In this document: positions 26,794-34,065 of the stretch, one piece after another
Layout: each line of letters opens with the position of its first letter
How positions within the stretch are numbered: the first letter of the stretch is position 1
Assembly (NCBI GenBank): GCA_963755695.1
Contig: CAVWLB010000010.1
Span: 1,860,001 to 1,924,000 of the forward strand
Direction: 5' to 3'
DNA from: QHWT01 sp963755695
GTDB lineage: Bacteria; Acidobacteriota; Vicinamibacteria; Vicinamibacterales; 2-12-FULL-66-21
Length of the DNA stretch: 64,000 bases
Made by a program: the position numbers and the translations under genes
Notes under the pieces: generated by a model
What the model was told of the DNA's origin: nothing
What the model saw: only the letters and a program-made list of their open reading frames with translations
The model's database searches: none

Positions 26794-27468
26794 TTAGCTG
26801 GGGTCTGCGTTGACGCTACGCATTCGGCGCGCAATAAGGCCGAGTCCCGCGCCGACCAACAGGAGCGATGCGGGTTCCGGCACAGCTGAGTGATTGAAGC
26901 GATAAGTCGCGCTCACGAGCTCCCACGCCGGGCCACCAGTCGGTCGTGATAGCCGCAGAGTCGCTTTCCCATTTCCCACGAGGTCGAGCGGCGGCTCGCC
27001 ACCACCCGGCACGAAGGGGAAGGTGAACTCCCCCTCGAACGTAAACGGGCGGACCACCGTCGCTTTGGTCCTGTTACCAGTAAATGGCGGCGCGATCCAA
27101 GAGCCTTCGAAATCGACCGCCGCCTGAGTGGTTAGTGTGAATGACCCGAACTCATACGTAGTTCCGTCGACAGTCGCCGTTCCGTCAAAATCATTACCGA
27201 ACCATCGTCCCGTCAAGGACTGCGCGCTTCCGGGCAGACAGTCGGTAAGACCATTGCAACGCCCTGGGTCCCAAATGCCGCCAGGTTGAGTGCCCTCGCC
27301 GACGAGCGAGAACCCGCGCTCCTTGGATTCGAGCGTCACGTCTACGAGGTTCTGGTCGCCCACCAGTCCGCCCGACGTGATGTGTATCGGATCGGCGAAC
27401 GCCAGCGCAGGCAGGACACAGATGGCCAGCATGGGTAGCAGGATCCATCTTTTCGCCATTGCACTCAT
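26794..27468 (-). CDS. PEP-CTERM sorting-signal protein
   Basis: From the ATG at 27468 (GGAGGG ribosome site) the product is 224 residues with an N-terminal signal peptide (ending ALAFA). The C-terminus has the complete exosortase tripartite tail: VPEPASLLL, a hydrophobic helix, then a basic RRMRS end. Such proteins are processed by exosortase and sent to the cell surface or matrix. The beta-rich middle has no known catalytic motif. No exosortase gene is in the window, so sorting would need a host enzyme. Confidence 0.85.
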   Translation of the reverse strand: MSAMAKRWILLPMLAICVLPALAFADPIHITSGGLVGDQNLVDVTLESKERGFSLVGEGTQPGGIWDPGRCNGLTDCLPGSAQSLTGRWFGNDFDGTATVDGTTYEFGSFTLTTQAAVDFEGSWIAPPFTGNRTKATVVRPFTFEGEFTFPFVPGGGEPPLDLVGNGKATLRLSRPTGGPAWELVSATYRFNHSAVPEPASLLLVGAGLGLIARRMRSVNADPS

Positions 27469-27820
27469 CGAACCCTCCGTCCTTATGGCGATCTCGTCGC
27501 CGCGTGCGAATAGTGTGCCTGCCTGGAAACCGATCCATTCAGCTATCTGCTCTTCTTGAACAGATGCGAAATCGATTGCGCCGCCGGATCGAAGCTGCAC
27601 GGAGCATGTGCCGAGGCATGCGACACGTCCGGTGTGTTGTTGAGCCGCAGCGGGTCGACTTATTCAACTTTCAAAGAACCAACGTGTAGGCTCGAAACCG
27701 GCAACGCTCCCGTCCATCGGTTCCCAGTGACATCCGATGCGGTTACTGGATGTAGGCTCGACGGACATATGGAGGGAACTCAGTATCCGTGCCTAGCCTC
27801 TCCGCTCCGGTTCCTTCCGA

Positions 27821-28316
27821 GTGCGGGGTGGTCGCGCGTCTCTCGTACCTTTCGACCCGAGTCGATGGTTCGTGTTGATCGTGTCCGAGGACGAGGACGC
27901 CCGGGAGATGTACGGGAGTTGGCTGGCATTCGCTGGTTTCCCGGTCGCGACCGTGGGTAGCGTGCGCGAAGGCCACGAAGCCGCTACACAGTGCCATCCT
28001 CGGATCGTTGTCATCAATGACTCGAAAATCCCACGACTCGGCGATGTGGCTGTGCCGCGCCCTACGGGATGACATCCGAACAGCCCGAATCCCGATCGTG
28101 CTCGTCACGGGAAATCAACTCCTCCAACATCTCGAAGCCGCGATCGAGAACGGGTGCGTCGCCGTACGTCTCAAGCCGTACCTTCCCGATGCGCTTGAGC
28201 GAGACCTGCGTGCGGTGTTGAGCGGGCAACATATCGCACTGTTGCCCAACATGGCGCGGCGGCACCACAGGCTCTTATCTCGCATCCCCGGCGCACCGAT
28301 TCCATCTATTAATTAA
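27821..28316 (+). pseudogene. Response-regulator receiver domain, frameshifted
   Basis: The first frame (27821-28072) holds the start of a CheY-like receiver: VLIVSEDEDAREMY, and the phosphoacceptor in VVINDSKIP. The match continues in another frame (from about 28050) with WLCRALRDD, IPIVLVTG and the conserved Lys in VRLKPYLP. One base inserted or deleted near 28053-28058 would rejoin them. Joined, it is a receiver-only protein of about 150 residues. A sequencing indel or true decay is possible. Confidence 0.7.
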
Positions 28317-28380
28317 GGCTCAAACGCTCAAACCGTTTGCGCATCTCAGTGCGAGCCGCTATTTCTGCGGGAACCATGCG

Positions 28381-28614
28381 CTAATGCACGACACCGCCGT
28401 CCGCACGGTCAGGTGTGAGCACCATCGCGAGCAGTTGCGCGGACGTGGCCAGGAGCAAGGCATCGACATGTCGCCGCAGGTCTTCGCGTTCCTGCAATGT
28501 GCCGACCTTGCGGAGTTCGAGGTCCGCGATGTCCTTTGACAGTTGTTCCAACTGCCGCAGCCGATCCAGTCGTGCAAACACAAAGGCCTGCTGTGCGGCG
28601 TTAGGTTTGACCAT
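28381..28614 (-). CDS. Small coiled-coil-like hypothetical protein
   Basis: About 77 residues from the ATG at 28614, which lies inside the end of the preceding gene (14-bp overlap). The middle (residues 13-55) is a charged heptad-like helix rich in Leu, Arg and Glu, followed by a hydrophobic stretch LLLATSAQLLAMVL. No known family is recognised. It is the last of three overlapping small genes on the island. Confidence 0.45.
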   Translation of the reverse strand: MVKPNAAQQAFVFARLDRLRQLEQLSKDIADLELRKVGTLQEREDLRRHVDALLLATSAQLLAMVLTPDRADGGVVH

Positions 28615-28969
28615 GAGGCACCGTCCGTGCGGCGTCACGCGCCTCGAGTTCGAGCACGCGCCCTTCCAGTGAGCGAATCAGCGACTCGAGCTGCTTGATG
28701 CGGCGGCGCGGCTGGGCCAGGCTGATGATGACGTTCTGGACAGCGGCGTTCGCGGTTTCGACGCGCTCATCCACCTTGACGGGTGGTTGTCCCATCGCCG
28801 CCCGATGCCGGGCCGCCGCGGCCTTCAGGAGCGCGGCCTCCCGCTGACTCCCCGCATGGCGGCCGAGCAGGTCGTCCACCTCGCGGAGTGTGCTGATCTG
28901 CTCGTCGCTCAGCGACTCTGGTTCGTGAATCAAAGTTTGCAGCGCTCGTGCGTACCGTTCATCGCTCAT
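28601..28969 (-). CDS. Hypothetical coiled-coil protein
   Basis: 122 residues, no signal peptide. Residues 20-55 and 80-112 look helical and charged; the C-terminal segment RIKQLESLIRSLEGRVLELE is a strong coiled-coil candidate. Its ATG overlaps the stop of an upstream 34-codon ORF (ATGA) and its end overlaps the next start. The tight overlaps argue for a real translationally coupled operon, but the function is unknown. Confidence 0.55.
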   Translation of the reverse strand: MSDERYARALQTLIHEPESLSDEQISTLREVDDLLGRHAGSQREAALLKAAAARHRAAMGQPPVKVDERVETANAAVQNVIISLAQPRRRIKQLESLIRSLEGRVLELEARDAARTVPHGQT

Positions 28970-29070
28970 GGTGTTGTCCTGGCCTTGTGTTCCTCGAGCA
29001 ATCGATCACAAACGCGCTTCGCCTGTTGCACGACACCGGGACGGAACCGAGCGATTTCGTCGGCGGACAC
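28966..29070 (-). CDS. Very small hypothetical protein, first of an overlapping trio
   Basis: A 34-codon frame from the GTG at 29070, ending in a TGA that overlaps the ATG of the 122-residue gene. The peptide (starting VSADEIARFRPG) is helical and charged. A GGAG lies directly before the GTG, too close for a normal ribosome site, so the start is uncertain and the gene may be a truncated remnant. Confidence 0.35.
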   Translation of the reverse strand: MSADEIARFRPGVVQQAKRVCDRLLEEHKARTTP

Positions 29071-29314
29071 CTCCGGACGATACGCCTAGACGACGTGAGT
29101 CGCGCTGCCCCCTCGACGCGCTGGTGGCGGCACAGACCCACGTTCAAGACGTCAGGGCATGGCAGAAGCGCCTCGCGAGCGAACCGCGTGCTAAGTCAGC
29201 GCGCTGTGCCGCGGGTGCCTCCCGCTGGTGACGCGACGACCACGCTATGGATGATCGCGTTCATCTGCTGCTCGATAGGCTCAGCCGATCGACGAGGCTT
29301 CTGTCTCCTCCTCC

Positions 29315-29794
29315 CTAGCGGCCAGACTCGTCCTTCACGTTCAGCTTTTCAGGCATCTTGCCGTCGGCGCGCGAGGTGGCCGCAACCTCGACGATCTGAT
29401 TCAGGGGCAGATGGGCGGCGGCGGTGCTGTCCGCCAGCTCCATCGTCGACCCATTGAGCAGATCGAGCGCGCGCCGGCCGTCACGCTCGACGATTTTTCC
29501 CCGCGCCGAGACCTGCGCGTCGCGCGTCGGATAGCCGTTCTTCTTCAGCACCTCGCGCAGCTGCGCCACCGTGATCCTGTTGTCAGGCTTCAGCCGAATA
29601 TCCGCCGTGGCGGTCGTGAGCGACACCTCGGCGGATTCGATCCCGGCAAGTTTCATCAAGGCCACACGCACGGTGTGGGCGCAAATCTCTCAATCCATCC
29701 CGAGGACGTTCAGCTGCACTCGCCGCAGCTCTGCCGACGCCGTCGCGGGCGCGAGCAGCAGGAACGCGAGCGCCGCCGTGGTGATGATTCGCAT
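29315..29794 (-). CDS. MerP-like periplasmic HMA-domain protein with in-frame TGA (candidate selenoprotein)
   Basis: The frame from the ATG at 29794 encodes 159 residues if the single in-frame TGA (29690-29692, codon 35) is read. Residues 1-21 form a signal peptide (ending TASA). An HMA domain follows with LNVLGMD-U-EIC: the TGA replaces the first Cys of the GMxCxxC metal site while the second Cys (codon 38) is kept. The frame is intact on both sides, including ALMKLAGIESAEVSL and LREVLKKNGYPT, typical of MerP/CopZ folds. A SECIS-like hairpin follows the TGA. An unfamiliar 70-residue C-terminal extension is also present. Alternatives are a nonsense mutation or sequencing error. It is last in the metal operon. 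Confidence 0.8.
29662..29678 (-). promoter_or_regulatory. SECIS-like hairpin after the MerP-like TGA
   Basis: On the minus strand CCACAC pairs perfectly with GTGTGG around the 5-nt loop CGTGC. The loop starts 17 nt (18th base) after the TGA, within the 16-37 nt window used for bacterial SECIS elements, and has G among its first two bases and a GU step, as SelB recognition requires. Confidence 0.6.
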
Positions 29795-29805
29795 GTGCCT
29801 CCCGA

Positions 29806-30654
29806 TTATCGCAACCAAAAGAAGTAGCTGAAGTTGACGACGACTCGGAAGCGCTCCTTGTCCTGCGTCCCGTTCACCCGCTGGTATACGGGAAAAAGGA
29901 TGCCGCCTTCGAGACCGTACTGTTTGCAGAGCAGCAGCGCCGTCGGTCCGACGAGCAGGAGCTTTCCGCCGCTGTCGGGATTCTCGACGCCGTTCGTGCG
30001 CGTGCGGCCGTTGTGTTCTCCTTGCGCTTCCACGAAAAACCGGAGGTCGGGCTTCGGATAGTCGAGCTGCAGCGCCGGCGGACGGTAGCCGTAGACGACG
30101 CTGTAGTAGCCGACATCGCCCCACTTGTCGCCCTCGTGCGCCGTGCGTTTCTCGTATCCGGCGCCGGCCCACAGGTAGTGCACGCGCGAGGCGTAGCCCG
30201 TCGCGCCGGCGACGTTGACGGACGGCGCCGACTTGATCCCGCCGCGCCGGCTCGTCGTCGGCACGGCGGCGCTCATGAAGATCGTGGACTCCAACCGCGC
30301 GCCGTGGCCGACAGGACGGACGTGGAACCGCCAGGCCGCGGTGCCCTCGACGTTGGGAGCGTCAGACATCGTGGCTGTCATGCGTCCGATCGGCGACTGG
30401 CTCCCCGTCACGAGCGGCACCGGCACGGACGCAGAGAGCTGCACGCGGGGGGTCACGCCGAAGCTGATCATGCTCCGCAGCGTCTGTTCGACGACATCCT
30501 CCGTCGAGCGTCCCATGTATGCCTGGTCGAACTGCCACCCGCCCTTGCCGAGCGTCGGCGTGGCGCCGCCGAACACTGGCCCGTGACCGGATGCGGATAC
30601 TTGGGACGACGCTGCCATGACGACCAGCGCGGCCGCGATCAGCCTTCGAGCCAT
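29806..30654 (-). CDS. Putative outer-membrane beta-barrel protein of the metal operon
   Basis: From the ATG at 30654 the product is 282 residues with a signal peptide (residues 1-23, ending VSASG). The rest alternates polar and hydrophobic residues in strand-like fashion and ends with an aromatic residue pattern (FSYFFWLR) resembling a barrel end-signal. It resembles transporter-type porin proteins only in general character. The upstream codons in the same frame belong to the frameshifted MerT-like gene, so the longer 375-codon frame is not one protein. Its place between MerT-like and MerP-like genes suggests a metal route across the outer membrane. Confidence 0.65.
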   Translation of the reverse strand: MARRLIAAALVVMAASSQVSASGHGPVFGGATPTLGKGGWQFDQAYMGRSTEDVVEQTLRSMISFGVTPRVQLSASVPVPLVTGSQSPIGRMTATMSDAPNVEGTAAWRFHVRPVGHGARLESTIFMSAAVPTTSRRGGIKSAPSVNVAGATGYASRVHYLWAGAGYEKRTAHEGDKWGDVGYYSVVYGYRPPALQLDYPKPDLRFFVEAQGEHNGRTRTNGVENPDSGGKLLLVGPTALLLCKQYGLEGGILFPVYQRVNGTQDKERFRVVVNFSYFFWLR

Positions 30655-31017
30655 CTCACCACCACCCTGCCGCCGTAAGTCACCGCGATCGCGACGACGT
30701 AGATTTGCGACCGAGGCCCAGTACAGCCGGCGATTGAACCGCATGAACGGGGTGTCCATGTGGCAGAGTTCTCCCGGCTCGCAGCGCCGCGGGCGCACGA
30801 CGACGAGCCAGTAGTTCAGCGCCAGTAGTGCACCGGACTCCGCGAAGAGCGGAGTCTTGTACCGGCCAATGGCGGCGAACCACGGAGCGATTTCGACGAC
30901 CGACGCGATGACGGACCCTAGACCTAGAGTCACGAACAGGATCGGAAGCGCTCAACAAACGAGCGTCGTCAGCGTCGTCGTCAGGCCGACCAGTGTGCTC
31001 AGACGTTCTGTACGCAT
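30639..31017 (-). CDS. MerT-like inner-membrane metal transporter with in-frame TGA (candidate selenoprotein)
   Basis: From the ATG at 31017 (ribosome site GGGAGG) the frame runs through one TGA (30952-30954, codon 22) in TTLVC-U-ALPILF, which aligns with the CC pair in the first membrane helix of MerT (typical CC-xLP). A second helix, then the cytoplasmic Cys pair RCEPGELC, which matches the MerT loop with CKPGEVC, are intact. The third helix (IYVVAIAVTYGG, ending VVVRWLEG) is one base out of frame; dropping one A from AAA at 30714-30716 restores it. The corrected length is about 125 residues, near the 116 of MerT. The TGA is followed by a SECIS-like hairpin. Confidence 0.78.
30914..30931 (-). 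promoter_or_regulatory. SECIS-like hairpin with AGGUCU loop after the MerT-like TGA
   Basis: On the minus strand GACTCT (30926-30931) pairs with AGGGTC (30914-30919; one G-U pair) around a 6-nt loop AGGTCT. The loop starts 26 nt after the TGA, in the accepted range. AGGUCU is, to my knowledge, the apical loop of the E. coli fdhF SECIS bound by SelB. Confidence 0.75.
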
Positions 31018-31078
31018 CTCTCCCTCCCCCACTGAAGCCGGCGGACCAGCCTGGTTATCAAAAGAGGCGAGGCGTGAA

Positions 31079-31444
31079 TCAGATGCGGAGTGGCCTGGGA
31101 GGGGGCGACGGTGGGTGGAGCAAGCGCAGCGCCCGTTCAACGACCACAACAGGTGTCGTCAACAGGTCGACTGCGCGCGGCTCGAACAGGACGGCGGCTG
31201 CAGCAGGCACCGGGGCCACGGACTGCGAGAAAGTGGGTCCGCCAAGCTGCCGCGAATCCTGGTGCCCGGCGCAGCAGGCGTCGGCCCGGCTCTGTTGGAC
31301 GCAGTGCGCGTGATGTGCGCGCCGGCAGCAGGCCTCACGGTCATCCCGCGACGATTCCCACCCCTGGCACGTCGCATGACCCACACTGCCGCCGAGCAGC
31401 AGCAGAGCCAAGGCGGCCGCGGTCAACCGTGACATCGGAGTCAT
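31079..31444 (-). CDS. Exported Cys/His-rich protein, first gene of the metal operon
   Basis: From the ATG at 31444 the product is 121 residues with a signal peptide (to about residue 22, GHATC). The mature part has closely spaced Cys and His: CCRRAHHAHC and ACCAGHQDSR, consistent with soft-metal binding in the periplasm. The C-terminal half is Pro/Val-rich. It lies 61 bp upstream of the MerT-like gene on the same strand. No known family is recognised. Confidence 0.6.
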   Translation of the reverse strand: MTPMSRLTAAALALLLLGGSVGHATCQGWESSRDDREACCRRAHHAHCVQQSRADACCAGHQDSRQLGGPTFSQSVAPVPAAAAVLFEPRAVDLLTTPVVVVERALRLLHPPSPPPRPLRI

Positions 31445-31609
31445 TGTGCTCTGATTCGACCGTTCAGACAACTCTCGACCCGTGGAGCCCAGCTTGTGGT
31501 GCGGGTCCGCGCGACACGCGAGGAAGATTCTGAATGCCGAGGCGAACAATCAGTTGATTCTGAACCCTGGCCTGCGTGTCGGCGAAAACGCATAGAACCG
31601 GGGCGAAAA
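31445..31609. other. Upstream region of the metal operon
   Basis: No gene is seen. A direct repeat of TTCAGAATC (minus strand) occurs twice about 30 bp apart. No mer-type operator with a long-spacer promoter could be identified, and no merR-like gene is adjacent. Confidence 0.3.
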
Positions 31610-31985
31610 TCACGCTGGCGTCACTACCTCAGGCAGATTGCTACGAAAGAACGTGGTGTTGTTTTGGACGCGTGTCGTGTCTGGCCGCAAACCGGTCAGG
31701 AAAGAGTGCGGGTCGGATTGCAGACAGGATACTGGCAGTAGGCGTGAGCAAAAGCGCACGCCTTCGTTTGGCCAGCCGGTCAGTGTTCGGCGAGATCACG
31801 CTTGCGTCGCCGTAGCAGCCGAGTAAATTGCGCGGCTCGTCCGCCACGATGAAAAGCACGTTGCGTCTGCGCGCTGGCGTTCGATTGCGATTTTGAGCGC
31901 CGTATGTGCTAAGTCAGCGACACCAACCAAAGCTAGTGCAAGGACCAGCAATAGCGCATTGAAGCGTTCAGCCGTCCTCTCATTT
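31610..31985 (-). pseudogene. Decayed second sulfatase (N-terminal part only)
   Basis: Pieces of a sulfatase appear in shifting frames: a signal-like LLLVLALALVGVAD, then RNVLFIVADEPRNLLGCYGD and SPNTDRLAK, then the formylglycine-site sequence CNPTRT and FLTGLRPDTTRV, ending at a TGA at 31610-31612. At least two indels separate them and the C-terminal two thirds are missing. It starts just after the stop of the intact sulfatase gene, so two sulfatases were once in tandem. Confidence 0.75.
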
Positions 31986-31991
31986 GGCCTC

Positions 31992-33383
31992 TCACTTGGT
32001 TTCAGCCAGCAATTGCGCCAGTTGTGCCTGTAATTCCTTCAACTGGGCCTGATGCTTTGCGTCGCTGATCAGGTTCTTCATTTCGTAGCGGTCAGTCTGC
32101 AAATCGTAAAGTTCATCCATCCCTTCAAGCTCGTTGTAATGAATAAACTTCCAACCGGGCGTGCGCACGGTCTGCCACGTGGGAATGCGGGCATCATGTC
32201 TCTCGGCAAAATATTCGGCCAGAAAAGCTGTCCGCCCTTTCGCACTGTTGCCCTGCGTGCCAAACAACTGTACGAGCGAGCGGCCTTGCACGTCGGCGGG
32301 AATTTTTACGCCCGCCAGTTCCAGCAACGTCGGCGCAATGTCTATGTTCAAGACCATCTGTTCCCGCTGCGTCCCGGCTTTGATGAGCTTCGGATAGCGG
32401 ATCAACAGCGGGATGCGAATGGATTCTTCATACGCCGCCCGCTTATCGCCTACGCCGTGCTCGCCCCAGAAGAAGCCATTGTCACTGGTGAAGATGACGA
32501 TTGTGTTATCCAACTGCTCCGTCTCTTCCAATGCTTTCAAGATGCGCCCCACACCTTCGTCAATTGAGGTCAAACAGCGTAGTTGATTGCGAACCAACTG
32601 GTCGGCTGGCCCGGTGCCGGGGCCGAGCTTCACTTGGCCTTCGATGGCACGTTGCAAGACCGGCTTGCCGTCCAGCGGGTCCTGCGCACTGGGCGCACGT
32701 TTGATTGGCTGGTCGCTGAACAGCTCTTTGTGACGCGCGGCAGGCGTGTACGGTTCGTGCACGGCTTTGTGCGCGAGGTAGAGTGCGAATGGCTTCTGGT
32801 GTTCGCGCTTGACGAACTCGACCGCGTAATCGCTCAGCAAATCGGTAATATAGCCCGTGTGTTGCTGCGACTTACCATCAACATTGAGCGGCGGGTCGCC
32901 ATACACGCCCTGCCCCCTGAAACTCACCCAGCGGTCAAAGCCCGGACGCGGGCTGTCGTCGTTGCCCATGTGCCATTTGCCGACGTAGCCGGTCGCGTAG
33001 CCCGCCTGTTGCAACAGACGCGGCCAAGTCTGCAAGCTGTGGCTCAGTTCGTTGTGATTAGTGTTGTCGAGCACACCGGTCTTGTGCGCGTATTGGCCGG
33101 TCAGGAAACTGCTGCGCGACGGCGAACAGAGCGGCGTCGTGACAAAGGCATTGCGGAACATCAAGCCTTCTTTGGCCAGCCGGTCAATGTTCGGCGTCTT
33201 GACAAACGGATGGCCCGTGCTTCCCAACGCATCCCAACGCAGATCGTCAACCAAGACGAAGACGATGTTGGGCCGCGTGACTTGCACGGCCTGGCTCTGG
33301 CTGGTTTTGCCGCGACACCGGGGAGTCAGCGATAGCAACAGCAGCCAAGCAATAGCTACAATCGGTCTCAGGTGTCTTTTCAT
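31992..33383 (-). CDS. Exported sulfatase (formylglycine-dependent)
   Basis: The product (about 463 residues from the ATG at 33383, chosen to give a normal signal peptide) has the sulfatase fold: NIVFVLVDDLRWDALG with the metal-binding Asp pair, the formylglycine motif CSPSRSSFLTG, GKWHMG and FTSDNGFFWGEHG. It removes sulfate from sulfated sugars or related substrates outside the cell after the Cys is oxidised by a formylglycine-generating enzyme or anaerobic maturase. GC content is clearly lower than that of the neighbours, a sign of separate origin. The substrate is unknown. Confidence 0.9.
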   Translation of the reverse strand: MKRHLRPIVAIAWLLLLSLTPRCRGKTSQSQAVQVTRPNIVFVLVDDLRWDALGSTGHPFVKTPNIDRLAKEGLMFRNAFVTTPLCSPSRSSFLTGQYAHKTGVLDNTNHNELSHSLQTWPRLLQQAGYATGYVGKWHMGNDDSPRPGFDRWVSFRGQGVYGDPPLNVDGKSQQHTGYITDLLSDYAVEFVKREHQKPFALYLAHKAVHEPYTPAARHKELFSDQPIKRAPSAQDPLDGKPVLQRAIEGQVKLGPGTGPADQLVRNQLRCLTSIDEGVGRILKALEETEQLDNTIVIFTSDNGFFWGEHGVGDKRAAYEESIRIPLLIRYPKLIKAGTQREQMVLNIDIAPTLLELAGVKIPADVQGRSLVQLFGTQGNSAKGRTAFLAEYFAERHDARIPTWQTVRTPGWKFIHYNELEGMDELYDLQTDRYEMKNLISDAKHQAQLKELQAQLAQLLAETK

Positions 33384-33401
33384 CCTGTTATGCTCGTTCA
33401 A

Positions 33402-33881
33402 CCGAGATTTCCGATTTGACTGGGGGGATCAGCCACATCCTACCGCTACCAGACCGTGCTTGCGTGAAAACTCTCTTGTCACGTGGATCTCGCGTCGCAA
33501 CACCCGCTCAGTTCCCAAATCGTAGTAGGCGGCATATCTACAGATGCGTGTTGGCCGGGATGCAGATGGCGTAGCCTTTCTCTGCGACATCGGTAGTCGT
33601 CGTCTCTCCGAAGGCGTCATGGCCGACGTGCTCCAGGCGCTCCCAGAGGCCATCGTTCTTCGCGAAGCACGGGGCAGCATTCAGTGAGCGCGGCTCCGGT
33701 CAGCTGCTGGGGCGCCACGATGTTGATGGGCGCCGTCTGTTCCTAAATTGTCCCTGTCGCAGACGGATTCGTCGTATCAGTCGTATGTCACGTAACGCCG
33801 GAAGTCAGTGATTTTCAGTGCGTCTCCGCAAGTCGCTGATTCCACAATTGCGCCGCAGATCCTGATCGTTGGACTCACAGT
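33402..33881. other. Right end of the island, no certain gene
   Basis: A 47-codon plus-strand frame (33544-33687; ATG to TGA) is open and has reasonable codon use but no family, and may be a fragment. Nothing else is recognisable before attR. Confidence 0.3.
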
Positions 33882-33931
33882 CCGGTGGGCTTTACCGCCC
33901 GTGTGGGTTCGATTCCCACCTCCGGCACCAG
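33882..33931 (+). repeat. attR: duplicated tRNA-Leu 3' end
   Basis: 50 bp identical to attL, covering part of the anticodon arm, variable arm, T arm, acceptor strand and CCA. The 5' half of the tRNA is absent, so it is a remnant rather than a second tRNA. Confidence 0.92.
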
Positions 33932-34065
33932 TACTTACTCGCTCGGCGGGGGCCCCTTCAGATTCACTGCCTCGCAGACGGTCCCTCCCTGGATCCCGCA
34001 ATCTCCCCATCATCAGTTGTCGTTCCTGAAAGCCTCACGCCGCTGGGACGTGGCATTAGTTGATA

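Larger units (their letters stand above)
25317..33931. mobile_element. Degenerate integrative element (genomic island) in tRNA-Leu
   Basis: A 50-bp exact direct repeat of the tRNA-Leu 3' end flanks 8.6 kb: attL is inside the intact tRNA and attR is a remnant without the 5' half. A tyrosine recombinase gene fragment abuts the tRNA, the usual position for such integrases. Cargo includes a PEP-CTERM protein, a broken response regulator, three overlapping small ORFs, a four-gene metal-handling operon with two in-frame TGA codons, and a sulfatase with a decayed second sulfatase. The intergenic 7/8-bp arrays of the host are absent inside. Confidence 0.9.

Noticed and set aside
29806..30933. One 375-codon frame spanning the MerT-like C-terminal part and the barrel protein
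   Set aside because: The barrel part has its own signal peptide at 30654 and the MerT-like third helix is clearly in another frame, so the fusion results from a one-base insertion.
31445..31609. mer-type operator/promoter before the metal operon
   Set aside because: No dyad with a long-spacer promoter could be found and no merR-like gene is adjacent.
33777..34013. Minus-strand frame with a GNRTHTGGKAHRTVSPT-like stretch
   Set aside because: This is antisense translation of the tRNA-Leu remnant, a well-known spurious prediction.
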